A DNA stretch of 64,000 nt, from the NCBI GenBank assembly GCA_023398495.1, contig JAEWSG010000131.1, positions 1 through 64,000 on the forward strand, given 5' to 3'. Under the pieces are notes generated by a model. The model was not told the DNA's origin. It saw nothing but the letters and a program-made list of their open reading frames with translations, and ran no database searches. Positions within the stretch are counted from its first letter, which is position 1; each line of letters begins with the position of its first letter. Positions 51,675 to 60,468 of the stretch are shown piece by piece. This DNA is from Bacillota bacterium (GTDB lineage Bacteria > Bacillota > Clostridia > Acetivibrionales > Acetivibrionaceae). The translations under genes and the position numbers were made by a program.

Positions 51675-53625
51675 AATGAACAAACTCTCTCTCATAGGCC
51701 TTGAGACAGATAAGGATAAAATTCTTGATGCCCTTATGAACATGGGTGTGGTAGAAATATCCGAAAGTTCGGAAAAACTAGCTTGCGACGAATGGAAGGA
51801 CTTGGTTGTTCAGGACGGCAACAGCGAAAAGGTTGCTCTGCTTGATGACAGGCTAAACAGGGTTAAATGGACTGTAGACTATCTGTCTAAATTTTCTTCA
51901 AAAAAGAAGGGGTTATTTTCGTCCAAGAGATCTGTATACACAAATGAATATAATATTGTGATGCAGAATGTGGATAAGCTGACCTCTATCGTAAATGATA
52001 TTACCACTTATAACGATCAACTGACATACTTAAAATCGGAAAGAAACAAAAATACAAATCTGATTCTAAGTCTTGAGCCGTGGAAACAATTAACCGTTCC
52101 AATTCAGGAAACTTCTACTTTAACCACTACCCTAACAATTGGCATTATACCCCAAACATCTAGTTCCGGTAGGTTAAAAGAAGATCTTACAAGCGAAGCC
52201 CCGGAAAGTTATCTTGAAGTTATAAGCGAGGACGGACAGCAGGATTATATTCTTGTCATTTATCACAATTCCTGTGAGGAAAGTACTCTAAAGGTTTTAA
52301 AGCAATACAGCTTCTCAAAAGTGTCCTTTAAGGAGCTTGAAGGCAGTGTTAAAAATAACATTGACAGAGCTGAAAAAAATATTAAGCGTATCGACAAAGA
52401 GTTTGAAGAAATTGAAAAAAAGGTTGCAGGTTTTGCCAACTACAAGGATGATCTTGAAATACTTCATGACCACCTTCTTATAGAAAGAGACCGAATAAAG
52501 ATTCTTGACAATCTGGTTAAAACCAGCAAGGCATTTTATCTCGAAGGATGGATTCCGGCAGAACTGAGTGAAAAACTTAAAAGCCGTATCAGCAGTAATT
52601 ATGAATGTCTCCTGGAAATAGCAGAGCCTGAAAAGGACGAAGAGTTTCCCATTATGTTAAGGAACCCTAAACTGGTTCAACCCTTTGAAGCAGTAACTGA
52701 AATGTACAGTTTGCCAAGTTCAAGGGATGTTGACCCAAATCCGCTCATGGCTCCATTCTACTGCTTTTTCTTTGGAATGATGGTAAGCGATGCCGGTTAT
52801 GGTTTGGTTATGTCTTTTATAACCGGAGTAATGTTAATGAAATACAAACTCGAAGGAACCATGGCAAAAATGATAAGGCTCTTATTCTTCTGTGGGATAT
52901 CAACTTTTGTATGGGGTGCACTTTTTGGAGGATGGTTTGGAAACATTGTCAGCGTCGTAACGGGTGAAAAATTAACAATTAAACCACTATGGTTCGATCC
53001 TCTACAAAACCCTATGCAGCTCCTTATATGGTCTATGGTATTTGGCGGCATACATCTCTTTACAGGTATGGCTATCAAAGCGTATATGTTGATAAAGGAC
53101 GGAAAACCATGGGATGCACTTTTTGACATCGGATCATGGTACGTACTCTTAATAGGAGTTGCACTCCTGTTTACAGGAGGAACACCTTCACAAATCGGAA
53201 AGTATATGGCCATAGTCGGTGCAGCAATGCTTGTGCTTACTCAGGGAAGAGATAAAAAGAATATTATAATGAGGCTTTTATCCGGCGTCCTGAGTTTATA
53301 CAATGTTACAGGTTATTTAAGTGATGTTCTGTCCTACTCCAGGCTTTTGGCCTTAGGTCTTGGAACAGGTGTTATCGCTTCCGTTATAAACACCCTGGGT
53401 ACGTTGTTCGGGTTAAATGTTTTTGGAATAATTGTGCTGGTTATTGTCTTTATAGGAGGTCACACCTTCAACATAGCAATTAATGCTCTTGGTGCTTACG
53501 TACATGCTAGCCGTTTACAGTACGTTGAGTTTTTTGGCAAGTTTTATGAGGGTGGAGGCAAACGCTTCAATCCCTTTAAAAAGAATACAAAATATATCAA
53601 TTTAAACGACAAGGAGGCAATTTAA
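51661..53625 (+). CDS. ntpI: V-type ATPase subunit I (a)
   Basis: The membrane half-channel and stator subunit. The 654-residue product has a cytoplasmic N-terminal half with coiled coils (VSFKELEGSVKNNIDRAEKN) and about seven membrane helices in the C-terminal half. The conserved SDVLSYSRLLALGLGTGVIA segment carries the essential Arg. Length is normal. ATG 51661 overlaps the previous gene. One base separates its stop from subunit K. Confidence 0.95.
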   Translation: MAIVKMNKLSLIGLETDKDKILDALMNMGVVEISESSEKLACDEWKDLVVQDGNSEKVALLDDRLNRVKWTVDYLSKFSSKKKGLFSSKRSVYTNEYNIVMQNVDKLTSIVNDITTYNDQLTYLKSERNKNTNLILSLEPWKQLTVPIQETSTLTTTLTIGIIPQTSSSGRLKEDLTSEAPESYLEVISEDGQQDYILVIYHNSCEESTLKVLKQYSFSKVSFKELEGSVKNNIDRAEKNIKRIDKEFEEIEKKVAGFANYKDDLEILHDHLLIERDRIKILDNLVKTSKAFYLEGWIPAELSEKLKSRISSNYECLLEIAEPEKDEEFPIMLRNPKLVQPFEAVTEMYSLPSSRDVDPNPLMAPFYCFFFGMMVSDAGYGLVMSFITGVMLMKYKLEGTMAKMIRLLFFCGISTFVWGALFGGWFGNIVSVVTGEKLTIKPLWFDPLQNPMQLLIWSMVFGGIHLFTGMAIKAYMLIKDGKPWDALFDIGSWYVLLIGVALLFTGGTPSQIGKYMAIVGAAMLVLTQGRDKKNIIMRLLSGVLSLYNVTGYLSDVLSYSRLLALGLGTGVIASVINTLGTLFGLNVFGIIVLVIVFIGGHTFNIAINALGAYVHASRLQYVEFFGKFYEGGGKRFNPFKKNTKYINLNDKEAI

Positions 53626-53626
53626 T

Positions 53627-54118
53627 ATGGGTTGGATAGAATATTTATTTAATGGTAATTTTCTTGCATTGGCAGGTGCCGCTTTAGCCGTAATTTTAGC
53701 GGGAATAGGTTCTGCAAAGGGTGTAGGTCTTGTTGGTGAAGCCGCAGCTGGTCTTGTAACCGAAGAGCCAAAAAGATTCGGTCAGGCATTACTTTTGCAG
53801 GCACTTCCCGGAACACAGGGTATATATGGTCTGCTTACAGCCTTTGTTATCTTAAACAGGATAGGTGTTGTAGGAGGAAGTTATATTGAACTAACAACAC
53901 AACAAGGCTTCTATTTCCTAGCTGCTGCTCTTCCAATAGCTTTTGTTGGACTTATCTCTGCAATAAACCAGGGTAGAGCTGCTGCTGCAGGTATTGGTAT
54001 TATCGCAAAGAGACCTGAAGAGCTTGCCAAAGGTATCATGTTTGCAGCCATGGTTGAAACCTATGCGGTTTTGGCACTTCTCGCCTCAATATTGATGGTA
54101 ATGGGAATTAAATTATAA
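53627..54118 (+). CDS. ntpK: V-type ATPase subunit K (c ring), probably Na+-binding
   Basis: The 163-residue double-hairpin proteolipid forms the rotor ring. It has four membrane helices. The residues that bind Na+ in Enterococcus hirae NtpK are all present: Leu 60, Thr 63 and Gln 64 in ALPGTQG, Gln 115 in INQGRA and the carboxylate Glu 144 in MVETYA. This predicts Na+ coupling. ATG 53627 follows AAGGAGG. Confidence 0.95.
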   Translation: MGWIEYLFNGNFLALAGAALAVILAGIGSAKGVGLVGEAAAGLVTEEPKRFGQALLLQALPGTQGIYGLLTAFVILNRIGVVGGSYIELTTQQGFYFLAAALPIAFVGLISAINQGRAAAAGIGIIAKRPEELAKGIMFAAMVETYAVLALLASILMVMGIKL

Positions 54119-54136
54119 TAAGGGAGTGTCCCAAAA

Positions 54137-54733
54137 ATGTCAGGAGCTGAAAAGATTATAGGCAGAATCCTTGAAGATGCCCGCCTTCAAGTAGAGGCAA
54201 ATCTTAAACGTGCCGAGGAAGAAGCCTCAAATATTATTAGATCTGCTTCCCAAGATGCAGAAGCTAAAAAAAAGCAGATAATTGAAAAAGCTGAGTTAGA
54301 AGCCGTAGAGGTCAAAAAAAGACTCATTGCAGTTGCCGAACTTGAAGCAAGAAAACAAAAACTCAAGGCAAAGCAGGAGGTTGTTGATGAGGCATTTGAT
54401 CTAGCTTTAGAAAGGCTTAACAATCTGCCTGATTTAGAGTATCAGAGTATTCTTATTGAAATGATATCAAACTCTATAGAAACCGGAAAAGAAGAAGTGC
54501 TTTTATCCCAAAGGGATAAGCAAAGACTTGCCCCTGGTTTTATAGAAGAATTAAATAAAAAGCTGGCTCAAAAAGGAGTTACCGGAAATCTGAAAATTTC
54601 AGATGAAAATAGAAACATAAGCGGCGGATTTATTTTGAAATCCGGCGACATTGAAATCAATAACTCCTTTGAAGCAATAATAAGAATGAACCGTGACGAT
54701 ATTGAAACAGAAGTAATCAAGGCTTTGTTTTAG
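54137..54733 (+). CDS. ntpE: V-type ATPase subunit E
   Basis: Peripheral-stalk subunit. The 198-residue product has a long N-terminal coiled coil (LEDARLQVEANLKRAEEEAS) and the globular C-terminal domain (NISGGFILKSGDIEINNSFE) typical of subunit E. ATG 54137 follows AAGGGAG. It is 18 bp after ntpK. Confidence 0.92.
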   Translation: MSGAEKIIGRILEDARLQVEANLKRAEEEASNIIRSASQDAEAKKKQIIEKAELEAVEVKKRLIAVAELEARKQKLKAKQEVVDEAFDLALERLNNLPDLEYQSILIEMISNSIETGKEEVLLSQRDKQRLAPGFIEELNKKLAQKGVTGNLKISDENRNISGGFILKSGDIEINNSFEAIIRMNRDDIETEVIKALF

Positions 54734-54787
54734 TATCGGTTATTACTCTCGATAACGAAAAAATATTACGGAAAGGAGGGAATTTGA

Positions 54788-55801
54788 TTGTCAAAGGAAA
54801 ATAAAGATACCCAATATGCTTATTCAGTGTCAAGAATACGTGCAATAGAACGAAAGCTTTTAGATAAGGGAAAGCTCGACCGGATGGTTGAGGCAAAATC
54901 CCCGGAAGAAGCGTTAAAAGTTCTTCAGGAAGCAGATTATGGCAATCCGTCTTCAGACACATTAAACATATATGAATATGAAAATCTGCTTGGGGATGAG
55001 TATAAAAAAGTATATCTCCTGCTAAAGGAAATCGCCCCGGACCCGGATGTTTTTGACTTATTTCTCCTGACCAACGATTACCATAATATAAAGGTAATTT
55101 TGAAGGCGGAATTCTCAGGGCAGGACGATGGAAAACTCCTGACTGAATCAGGTTCCATTCCCTCAGGTAAACTGAAGACAATGATCAGAGAGCGAAATTT
55201 AACCAATATTCCTTCAGTTATGAAAAGTTCTATAGAAGAGTGTATTGAAACTTATAACAAAACACTTGATCCACAGGTTATTGATATAATACTTGACAAG
55301 GCAAATTTCAAACATATGAAGGAAACATCGCTGAAGTCCGGAAATGCTTTTATCAGCAATCTTGTTACCTTGTTTATTGACCTTGCCAATATTAAGGTTT
55401 TCTTAAGAGTAAAAAAACTTAAGAAGAGTTTTGATTTTCTCCAAAAAGTTCTCCTTCCTGAAGGAAGTATCAATCATAAGTTATTTATAGACAATCTTGA
55501 TACCCCTCTAGACAGCTTTGTTGATGCCATGCGGTTTAATTCATTAGGTACATTTGTGCAGGAAGGAATTGAGAGTTTTAAAGCCTCCGGCAGTCTTACA
55601 AAATTTGAAAAACTCTCTGACAACTATATTATAGCCTATGTAAAGAAAGCTAAATATGTATCCTTAGGCATTGAACCACTTGTAGGGTATTTGATGGCTA
55701 AAGAAATGGAAATTAAGAATGCCAAAATTGTAATGGTGGGCAAGATTAATAATATTTCTAATGAAGTAATCAGAGAAAGGCTGAGAGAAGCTTATGTATA
55801 A
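54788..55801 (+). CDS. ntpC: V-type ATPase subunit C (d)
   Basis: The 337-residue product is the socket between the rotor ring and central shaft. AYSVSRIRAIERKLLDKGKL at the start, LLTNDYHNIKVILKAEF in the middle and IEPLVGYLMAKEMEIKNAKI at the end are typical of subunit C. TTG 54788 follows AAAGGAGGG. It overlaps subunit F by 8 bp. Confidence 0.93.
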   Translation: MSKENKDTQYAYSVSRIRAIERKLLDKGKLDRMVEAKSPEEALKVLQEADYGNPSSDTLNIYEYENLLGDEYKKVYLLLKEIAPDPDVFDLFLLTNDYHNIKVILKAEFSGQDDGKLLTESGSIPSGKLKTMIRERNLTNIPSVMKSSIEECIETYNKTLDPQVIDIILDKANFKHMKETSLKSGNAFISNLVTLFIDLANIKVFLRVKKLKKSFDFLQKVLLPEGSINHKLFIDNLDTPLDSFVDAMRFNSLGTFVQEGIESFKASGSLTKFEKLSDNYIIAYVKKAKYVSLGIEPLVGYLMAKEMEIKNAKIVMVGKINNISNEVIRERLREAYV

Positions 55802-56114
55802 GATAGGGGTAATTGGTGATAAGGATAGTATTCTTGGATTCAAAGCCGTTGGCATGTCGGTATTCCCTGTAACAACGCCTTCTGAGGCGCAGGAGATATT
55901 GGAAAAAATCGCAGAAGAAAAGTTTGCGGTGATATATGTAACCGAACATATTGCCAGGGATATCGTACAAACAATTGAGAAATACAATGAGAGAAGGTTT
56001 CCTGCAATTATACCTATTCCAGGCAACCAGGGTTCGCTGGGAATTGGGATGAGCGGTGTTAAAAAGAGCGTAGAACGTGCTGTAGGTGCAGATATCCTCT
56101 TTAGGGACGAATAA
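55794..56114 (+). CDS. ntpG: V-type ATPase subunit F
   Basis: Central shaft subunit. The 106-residue product MYKIGVIGDKDSILGFKAVG through PIPGNQGSLGIGMSGVKKSV is the standard small alpha/beta subunit F (named NtpG in Enterococcus). ATG 55794 overlaps the end of ntpC, implying coupled translation. Confidence 0.93.
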   Translation: MYKIGVIGDKDSILGFKAVGMSVFPVTTPSEAQEILEKIAEEKFAVIYVTEHIARDIVQTIEKYNERRFPAIIPIPGNQGSLGIGMSGVKKSVERAVGADILFRDE

Positions 56115-56163
56115 TTCACTGCACTATATACAGCTATAATTTAATTGAAAGAAGGGATAAAGT

Positions 56164-57936
56164 TTGAGCCATGGAACGATAGTTAAAGTCTCAGGGCCTT
56201 TGGTAATAGCCGAAGGAATGAGAAATTGCAATATGTTTGATGTAGTTCGTGTCAGCGATCACCACTTGATTGGCGAGATTATTGAGATGCATGGTGATAA
56301 GGCATCAATACAGGTATACGAGGAAACAGCAGGCCTTGGCCCCGGTGAGCCCGTCGTCTCAACCGGAGCTCCATTGAGTGTTGAACTAGGTCCCGGCCTT
56401 ATCGAAACAATATTTGACGGTATACAAAGACCTCTTGTGACAATCAGGGAAATGGTTGGAAGCAATATAACAAGAGGAATTGATGTGACCTCACTTGACA
56501 GACAAAAAAAGTGGAAGTTCGAGCCTACTGTTGAAAAGGGTTTGAAAGTCACTGCCGGTGATATTATCGGAAAGGTTCAGGAGACAGTCGTTGTAGAACA
56601 TAAAATAATGATTCCTTACGGTGTGAGCGGCGTTATAACCGAAATTAGTGCCGGTAATTTTACCGTGGAAGATACTGTAGCAAAAGTAAAAAAAGATAAC
56701 GGTGATATAGTTAACATTCAGATGATGCAAAAATGGCCTGTACGTAAAGGCCGACCTTATAAGGAAAAACTCTCTCCACAAGAACCGCTTGTAACAGGTC
56801 AAAGAGTTATCGATACTCTATTCCCGCTTGCAAAGGGTGGAGTTGCCGCAGTACCGGGACCCTTCGGAAGTGGAAAAACAGTTGTACAGCATCAGCTTGC
56901 AAAATGGGCAGATGCCGAAATAGTTGTTTATATAGGCTGCGGTGAACGCGGTAATGAAATGACCGACGTTCTTATGGAGTTCCCTGAATTAAAAGATCCA
57001 AAAACCGGCCAGTCTTTAATGAAAAGGACAGTCCTTATAGCCAACACCTCAGACATGCCCGTTGCAGCAAGAGAAGCGTCAATTTATACGGGAATCACTA
57101 TCGCCGAATACTTTAGAGATATGGGATACAGCGTTGCCCTTATGGCGGACTCTACATCAAGATGGGCAGAGGCTTTAAGAGAAATGTCAGGACGTCTTGA
57201 AGAAATGCCCGGTGAAGAAGGTTATCCGGCTTATCTTGGTTCAAGACTTTCGCAATTTTATGAAAGAGCAGGAAGGGTTGTAAGCCTTGGAACAAATGGA
57301 AGAGAAGGTGCCTTGACCGCCATAGGAGCGGTATCACCTCCAGGTGGAGACATATCCGAACCTGTTACTCAGGCAACTCTAAGAATAGTTAAAGTTTTCT
57401 GGGGATTGGACGCAAGCCTTGCCTACAGACGTCACTTCCCGGCTATCAACTGGCTCCTCAGCTATTCACTGTATCTTGACAGGCTGGATAAATGGATAAA
57501 CGAAAACGTAGCAAGAGACTGGAACAGTCTCAGATCAGATGCCATGAGACTTTTGCAGGAAGAATCCGAATTAGAGGAAATCGTAAGACTGGTTGGGGTG
57601 GATGCATTGTCCCCTAACGACAGACTTACCCTTGAGGCTGCAAAATCAATACGTGAAGATTACCTTCACCAAAACGCATTCCACGATGTGGATACGTATA
57701 CATCGTTAAATAAGCAGCATAGAATGTTAAAACTTATTATGGGCTTCTACTATAAAGGGAGAAAAGCACTTGAAGCCGGTGCAAGCATTAAGGAACTTTT
57801 TGAACTACCAGTAAGGGAGAAAATAGGCAGATCCAAATACACTCCTGAAGATCAGGTCAATACTGTGTTCTATGAAATTGAGACGCAACTCAATGATCAA
57901 ATAGATGCACTTACATCACAGGAGGTGGCAAAATAA
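56164..57936 (+). CDS. ntpA: V-type ATPase catalytic subunit A
   Basis: The catalytic subunit that hydrolyses ATP. The 590-residue product has Walker A GPFGSGKTV near residue 235, the A-subunit-specific bulge region, VALMADSTSRWAEALREMSG and the ERAGRV arginine-bearing region. Length is normal. TTG 56164 follows GAAGAAGGG. Its stop overlaps the start of ntpB by one base. Confidence 0.97.
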   Translation: MSHGTIVKVSGPLVIAEGMRNCNMFDVVRVSDHHLIGEIIEMHGDKASIQVYEETAGLGPGEPVVSTGAPLSVELGPGLIETIFDGIQRPLVTIREMVGSNITRGIDVTSLDRQKKWKFEPTVEKGLKVTAGDIIGKVQETVVVEHKIMIPYGVSGVITEISAGNFTVEDTVAKVKKDNGDIVNIQMMQKWPVRKGRPYKEKLSPQEPLVTGQRVIDTLFPLAKGGVAAVPGPFGSGKTVVQHQLAKWADAEIVVYIGCGERGNEMTDVLMEFPELKDPKTGQSLMKRTVLIANTSDMPVAAREASIYTGITIAEYFRDMGYSVALMADSTSRWAEALREMSGRLEEMPGEEGYPAYLGSRLSQFYERAGRVVSLGTNGREGALTAIGAVSPPGGDISEPVTQATLRIVKVFWGLDASLAYRRHFPAINWLLSYSLYLDRLDKWINENVARDWNSLRSDAMRLLQEESELEEIVRLVGVDALSPNDRLTLEAAKSIREDYLHQNAFHDVDTYTSLNKQHRMLKLIMGFYYKGRKALEAGASIKELFELPVREKIGRSKYTPEDQVNTVFYEIETQLNDQIDALTSQEVAK

Positions 57937-59309
57937 TGCTTAAAGAATACAAAACTATTTCCGAAGTAGCCGGGCCTTTGATGCTTATTAAACAAGTTGA
58001 AGGAGTTAAATATGGAGAACTTGGCGAAATAGAACTCTCGAGCGGTGAAATAAGACGATGCAGAGTACTTGAAGTAAACGGTGATAACGCACTCGTTCAG
58101 CTATTTGAAAGCTCCGCAGGTATAAATGTCGCACAAAGCAAAGTAAGATTTTTGGGCAGAGGCTTAGAACTTCCGGTTTCTTTAGATATGCTCGGAAGGG
58201 TATTCAGCGGCCTTGGAAGACCGGTTGACGGAGGACCGAATATTATTCCTGATACAAGACTTGATATGAACGGAATTCCAATGAATCCTGCTGCCAGGAA
58301 CTATCCTTCAGAGTTCATTCAAACGGGCGTTTCAGCAATAGATGGACTTAATACCCTTGTCCGCGGGCAGAAGCTCCCCATTTTCTCAGGTTCCGGTCTG
58401 CCTCATGCACAACTTGCAGCACAGATAGCCAGACAGGCAAAGGTACTTGGAACTGACAGTAAATTTGCGGTTGTATTTGCTGCCATAGGTATAACCTTTG
58501 AGGAAGCAGACTTCTTTATATCAGACTTTAAACGCACAGGTGCAATAGACCGTACCGTGCTTTTTATCAACCTTGCCAATGACCCTGCCATAGAACGTAT
58601 AGCAACGCCCCGTATGGCTCTGACAGCTGCGGAATATCTTGCCTTTGAAAAAGACATGCATGTGCTAGTTATACTTACCGATATAACAAATTATGCTGAA
58701 GCACTCCGTGAAGTCTCAGCCGCAAGAAAAGAAGTACCGGGCAGAAGAGGCTATCCCGGCTACCTGTATACCGACCTTGCAACTTTGTACGAGAGAGCAG
58801 GCAGAAAGGTATCAAAGGATGGCAGTATTACATTGATACCTATTCTGACAATGCCGGAGGATGATAAAACCCATCCTATTCCAGACCTTACAGGTTACAT
58901 CACCGAAGGCCAGATTATTTTAGGAAGGGAACTGCACAGAAAAGCCATTACTCCTCCGATAGATGTTCTCCCGTCCCTTTCACGTCTTAAGGACAAGGGA
59001 ATAGGAAAGGGTAAAACACGAGAGGATCATGCTGATACGATGAATCAGCTTTTTGCAGCATATGCAAGAGGTAAGGAAGCAAAAGAGCTTGCTGTAATAT
59101 TAGGTGACGCTGCACTGACTGACGTTGACAAACTATATGCAAAATTTGCAGATGCTTTTGAAAAAGATTACGTTTCTCAGGGCTTTGAAGAGGACAGAAC
59201 CATTCAGCAAACCCTTGACATTGGATGGAAACTCCTATCTATTTTACCGAGAAGCGAGCTTAAGCGTATAAGGGATGAGTATCTTGACAAGTACTTACCT
59301 AAGAGTTGA
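57936..59309 (+). CDS. ntpB: V-type ATPase regulatory subunit B
   Basis: The non-catalytic nucleotide-binding subunit. The 457-residue product has IDGLNTLVRGQKLPIFSGSG (no functional Walker A, as expected), TDITNYAEALREVSAARKEV and PGRRGYPGYLYTDLATLYER. ATG 57936 follows AGGAGGTGG, overlapping ntpA. Confidence 0.97.
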   Translation: MLKEYKTISEVAGPLMLIKQVEGVKYGELGEIELSSGEIRRCRVLEVNGDNALVQLFESSAGINVAQSKVRFLGRGLELPVSLDMLGRVFSGLGRPVDGGPNIIPDTRLDMNGIPMNPAARNYPSEFIQTGVSAIDGLNTLVRGQKLPIFSGSGLPHAQLAAQIARQAKVLGTDSKFAVVFAAIGITFEEADFFISDFKRTGAIDRTVLFINLANDPAIERIATPRMALTAAEYLAFEKDMHVLVILTDITNYAEALREVSAARKEVPGRRGYPGYLYTDLATLYERAGRKVSKDGSITLIPILTMPEDDKTHPIPDLTGYITEGQIILGRELHRKAITPPIDVLPSLSRLKDKGIGKGKTREDHADTMNQLFAAYARGKEAKELAVILGDAALTDVDKLYAKFADAFEKDYVSQGFEEDRTIQQTLDIGWKLLSILPRSELKRIRDEYLDKYLPKS

Positions 59310-59371
59310 GGAAATAAGGTACGTCTAAAACGTTTGAATAAATTTTCAAGAAGTATTACGAATTTAAAAAG

Positions 59372-59407
59372 TACTGTGGTTGTAAATTCGTATTTGCAAC
59401 CACAGTA
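59372..59407 (+). promoter_or_regulatory. Long hairpin between ntpB and ntpD
   Basis: TACTGTGGTTG (59372-59382) and CAACCACAGTA (59397-59407) pair perfectly, and AAAT/ATTT extends the stem past one mismatch. It is the only sizeable gap in the operon (131 bp). No U run follows, so it is more likely a processing, stability or attenuation structure than a full terminator. Confidence 0.55.
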
Positions 59408-59440
59408 TAGTGCCTTTAATTATAAAAGGAGAGAATTGTT

Positions 59441-60097
59441 ATGGCAGTTATGAGAGTAAACCCAACCAGAATGGAGCTCACCCGTCTAAAGAAAAGACTG
59501 AAGGTTGCCCGGAGAGGGCATAAGCTATTAAAGGATAAAAGAGACGAATTAATGAAGAAATTTCTTGAACTGGTGAGGAAAAACAAAGAGCTTCGTGAAA
59601 AGGTTGAGGAAATGGTAATGGAAGTACACAGGAGTTTTCTTATAGCCAGAGCCGTTATGTCGTCTGAAACCCTCGAAGCTGCACTTATGTTACCAAAACA
59701 AAATATATATCTTGATATCTCCACCAAAAATGTAATGAGCGTTGATGTTCCGGTACTTGAATACAAGACTTCTAGCCCGGATGACACCGATATATATCCT
59801 TATGGTTTTGCAGGAACCTCAGCCGAACTAGACAGTGCAATAGGAACACTTTCCGAGGTTCTGCCACATATTCTCGAATTAGCCCAAATGGAAAAATCGG
59901 CTCAATTGCTTGCTGAGGAAATTGAAAAAACCCGAAGAAGAGTTAATGCTTTAGAATACGTAATGATTCCTCAACTCACTGAAACAATTAAGTATATTAC
60001 GATGAAGCTCGATGAAAATGAAAGAGGTAATCTGACACGTCTCATGAAGGTAAAAGATATGATGCTTGAACAGGCAAAAAGATCGATGAATTACTAA
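59441..60097 (+). CDS. ntpD: V-type ATPase subunit D
   Basis: Central rotor shaft. The 218-residue product begins VMRVNPTRMELTRLKKRLKV and ends with the typical coiled coil (VNALEYVMIPQLTETIKYI). ATG 59441 follows AAAAGGAGAG. Last gene of the operon, followed by a strong terminator. Confidence 0.95.
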   Translation: MAVMRVNPTRMELTRLKKRLKVARRGHKLLKDKRDELMKKFLELVRKNKELREKVEEMVMEVHRSFLIARAVMSSETLEAALMLPKQNIYLDISTKNVMSVDVPVLEYKTSSPDDTDIYPYGFAGTSAELDSAIGTLSEVLPHILELAQMEKSAQLLAEEIEKTRRRVNALEYVMIPQLTETIKYITMKLDENERGNLTRLMKVKDMMLEQAKRSMNY

Positions 60098-60101
60098 TAA
60101 A

Positions 60102-60140
60102 ACAGAGAACGGGTTATACACCGTTCTCTGTTTCTATTCT
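60102..60140 (+). terminator. V-ATPase operon terminator
   Basis: ACAGAGAACGG (60102-60112) pairs with CCGTTCTCTGT (60121-60131), followed by TTCTATTCTATTTG. It begins 5 bp after the ntpD stop. Confidence 0.9.
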
Positions 60141-60468
60141 ATTTGTTTACAAATTTTTAATGTTATAAACAGAAATTTGCAGTAAACAATTGCGATGCTG
60201 TTACTTAATTGTTTTATGTCTTAAGTCTAGTTTTATAGTACTTCTGTACTATTCTAAATCCTTCCCCAGAATGATATAATATAAATATGTGTTATTTTGT
60301 TTAGTAAATATTTATTGTCTTTGGTTCAGAGATAAAATCCTGATTAAGAACGCAATTCATAATCATTTCTTTTTTTTCGTGGAGAAAGATATTGTACCTT
60401 ACAAAAAATTACTACTTTTTATTCAGCAACCTTTTTAAACGCTATATATAAAAAAGGAGAGATGTAGT
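60141..60468. other. Intergenic region before the subtilisin gene
   Basis: AT-rich, no gene. A TATAAT at about 60277-60282 may be a -10 element. Just before the start, CCTTTTT (60430-60436) can pair with AAAAAAGG (60450-60457), which includes part of the ribosome binding site, so it could moderate translation. Confidence 0.35.

Noticed and set aside
54717..55181. 154-residue minus-strand frame opposite ntpC
   Set aside because: It is fully antisense to a well-supported ATPase subunit gene and matches no family.
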